A stretch of DNA of 55,142 nt from Rhizobiales bacterium CCH10-E5. GTDB taxonomy: Bacteria > Pseudomonadota > Alphaproteobacteria > Rhizobiales > Beijerinckiaceae. Where the stretch lies: NCBI GenBank assembly GCA_001556125.1, contig LSIG01000236.1:1-55142 (forward strand), read 5' to 3'. The position numbers were made by a program, and so were the translations under genes. The notes beneath the pieces were generated by a model that made no database searches, was not told where the DNA came from, and worked only from the letters and a program-made list of their open reading frames with translations. Positions 54,185 through 55,142 of the stretch are shown piece after piece. Every line of letters begins with the position of its first letter. Within the stretch, counting starts at the first letter, position 1.

Positions 54185-55003
54185 TCAGGCCCCCGGCCCG
54201 TCCTCGCCCGCCTTCGGCGCCCCCCGCCGCCGCGGCCCCTCGGTCAGCGACTTGAACACGCCGCGCAGTGTCCGCGCCTCCTGCTCCGTCATCTCCAGCC
54301 GATGCAGGATGTCGCGCAGATTGGCGGTCATGATCTGCTTCTTGCCGGGCGGGAAGAAGCCGCACTGATCGAGTTCGCTTTCGAGATAGTCGAACATCGA
54401 CAGAACCGTGGCCCGCGTCGCCGGCGGCGAAGGATTGTTCTCGCGGAAGGGCGGCTCGCCGCCGGTCGCCTTGAACCATTCATAGCCGACGAGCAGCACC
54501 GCCTGGGCGAGATTGAGCGAGGCGAAGGCCGGGTTGACCGGGAAGGTCAGGATCGCATCGGCGAAGGAGATCTCCTCATTCGTCAGCCCGATCCGCTCGC
54601 GCCCGAACAGGATGCCGACGCGCTCGCTGCCGGCGATCCGCTGCGCCAGCGGCGGCATCGCCTCGGCCGGCGTGACCACGCGCTTCATCTGGCCGCGCTC
54701 GCGCGCCGTCGTCGCCAGCACGAAATTGAGATCGGCGATCGCCTCGGCCGCGGTCGGGAAGAGCCGGGCGTTCTCCAAGATATGCGTCGCGCCCGAGGCC
54801 GCCGAGGTCGCGCCCTTCTTCAAGCCACCGCCGCTCGGCCAGCCGTCGCGCGGCGCCACCAGCCGCATCTCGGAAAGGCCGAAATTCGCCATCGCCCGCG
54901 CGCACATGCCGATATTCTCGGCCATCTGCGGCTCGACCAGGATGATGACCGGGGCCGGAGCCGTGACGGCGGGGCGCGTGCGGTCGGTGCCGGAACCGGT
55001 CAT
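54185..55003 (-). CDS. tRNA 2'-O-methyltransferase TrmJ-like (SPOUT)
   Basis: A 272-residue SPOUT methyltransferase with the TrmH/TrmJ motifs: ILVEPQMAENIGMCARAMAN (motif 1), ILFGRERIGLTNEE (motif 2) and SLNLAQAVLLVGYEW (motif 3). TrmJ methylates the ribose at position 32 of tRNAs. The C-terminal RHH-like helical extension is present. The start at 55003 (MTGSGT) is chosen; the frame is open to 55075. Symbol left blank since TrmJ and related SpoU proteins are close. Confidence 0.9.
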   Translation of the reverse strand: MTGSGTDRTRPAVTAPAPVIILVEPQMAENIGMCARAMANFGLSEMRLVAPRDGWPSGGGLKKGATSAASGATHILENARLFPTAAEAIADLNFVLATTARERGQMKRVVTPAEAMPPLAQRIAGSERVGILFGRERIGLTNEEISFADAILTFPVNPAFASLNLAQAVLLVGYEWFKATGGEPPFRENNPSPPATRATVLSMFDYLESELDQCGFFPPGKKQIMTANLRDILHRLEMTEQEARTLRGVFKSLTEGPRRRGAPKAGEDGPGA

Positions 55004-55082
55004 GCTCTGTCTCGTCGTCGCCCGCGGGGTGCGGGCCTCGACCGCGGCCATCGCGCCAAGCGGGCGTGCGGTCAAGCTCTGC

Positions 55083-55142
55083 CCGTCATGGTCGGGCTCG
55101 CCCAGCTCCCTCCCCCCGCTTGCGGTGGGGAGGGAGCTGGGC
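55083..55142. repeat. palindromic repeat at the window's right edge
   Basis: CCGTCATGGTCGGGCT (55083-55098) resembles the start of the element at 43652, and a 15-base perfect hairpin CCCAGCTCCCTCCCC/GGGGAGGGAGCTGGG (55101-55141) follows. The element is cut by the window end. Confidence 0.6.

Overview
The window is a GC-rich stretch of an alphaproteobacterial chromosome, most likely Hyphomicrobiales of the Bosea/Bradyrhizobium kind. This is inferred from gene content: usg, BcsS, ExoD, an aerobic cox-type molybdenum hydroxylase cluster, a liv transporter with a small membrane partner, and rhizobial-style intergenic palindromic repeats. I recognise 57 protein genes. I see no rRNA, tRNA, CRISPR array, insertion sequence or phage gene, so this looks like resident chromosome rather than an island.

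Region 1 (1-13.9 kb). A truncated double-PAS protein, a CinA/MoaB-type protein, an FkbM methyltransferase, then map-radC overlapping by 4 nt. Next is a compact + strand set: circularly permuted ATP-grasp, alpha-E protein, transglutaminase-like protein and an Anbu proteasome-like subunit. This resembles a predicted peptide-ligation and proteolysis system. Its transglutaminase homologue has Pro where the catalytic Cys is expected. A GGDEF-EAL protein, ExoD, Usg, BcsS, an SDR lacking the catalytic Tyr, and a tiny DUF2256 zinc-ribbon-like protein follow.

Region 2 (14.0-26.5 kb). A form II CO-dehydrogenase-like (CoxSLM) molybdenum hydroxylase. Its maturation genes are a MoxR ATPase, a VWA CoxE protein, split XdhC halves around a LysE exporter, and a molybdopterin-binding/nucleotidyltransferase fusion. 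CoxG lies apart. Two small NTF2/SnoaL-fold proteins are interleaved, and a globin-like chemoreceptor that appears to lack its haem ligand sits between coxS and coxG. The large subunit has the AYRGAGR loop of form II, so its substrate is probably not CO.

Region 3 (26.7-41.3 kb). A catabolic block. First pcaB, aconitase X large and small subunits, pcaD and pcaC form one tightly coupled unit. Then come a flavin reductase and a GntR/FCD regulator with a perfect palindromic operator (32601-32612), divergent from cupin, DadA-like oxidase and 4-hydroxyproline epimerase. A full branched-chain amino-acid-type ABC transporter (livHMGF, a small membrane protein, a binding protein) ends at a strong terminator (41319-41352). 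Aconitase X (known in some bacteria as cis-3-hydroxy-L-proline dehydratase), the epimerase and the oxidase suggest hydroxyproline-type catabolism sitting next to part of the beta-ketoadipate pathway.

Region 4 (41.5-55.1 kb). Housekeeping and mixed genes: a small hydrolase with an orphan Phd/YefM antitoxin, purB, rpe, a glutathione transferase, a BASS-family transporter, a second DadA-like oxidase, murI, a MarR-GNAT fusion with a palindromic operator, a Tat-exported amine oxidase, a TonB-dependent haem/iron-type receptor with an AT-rich upstream region, DUF2267 and TrmJ.
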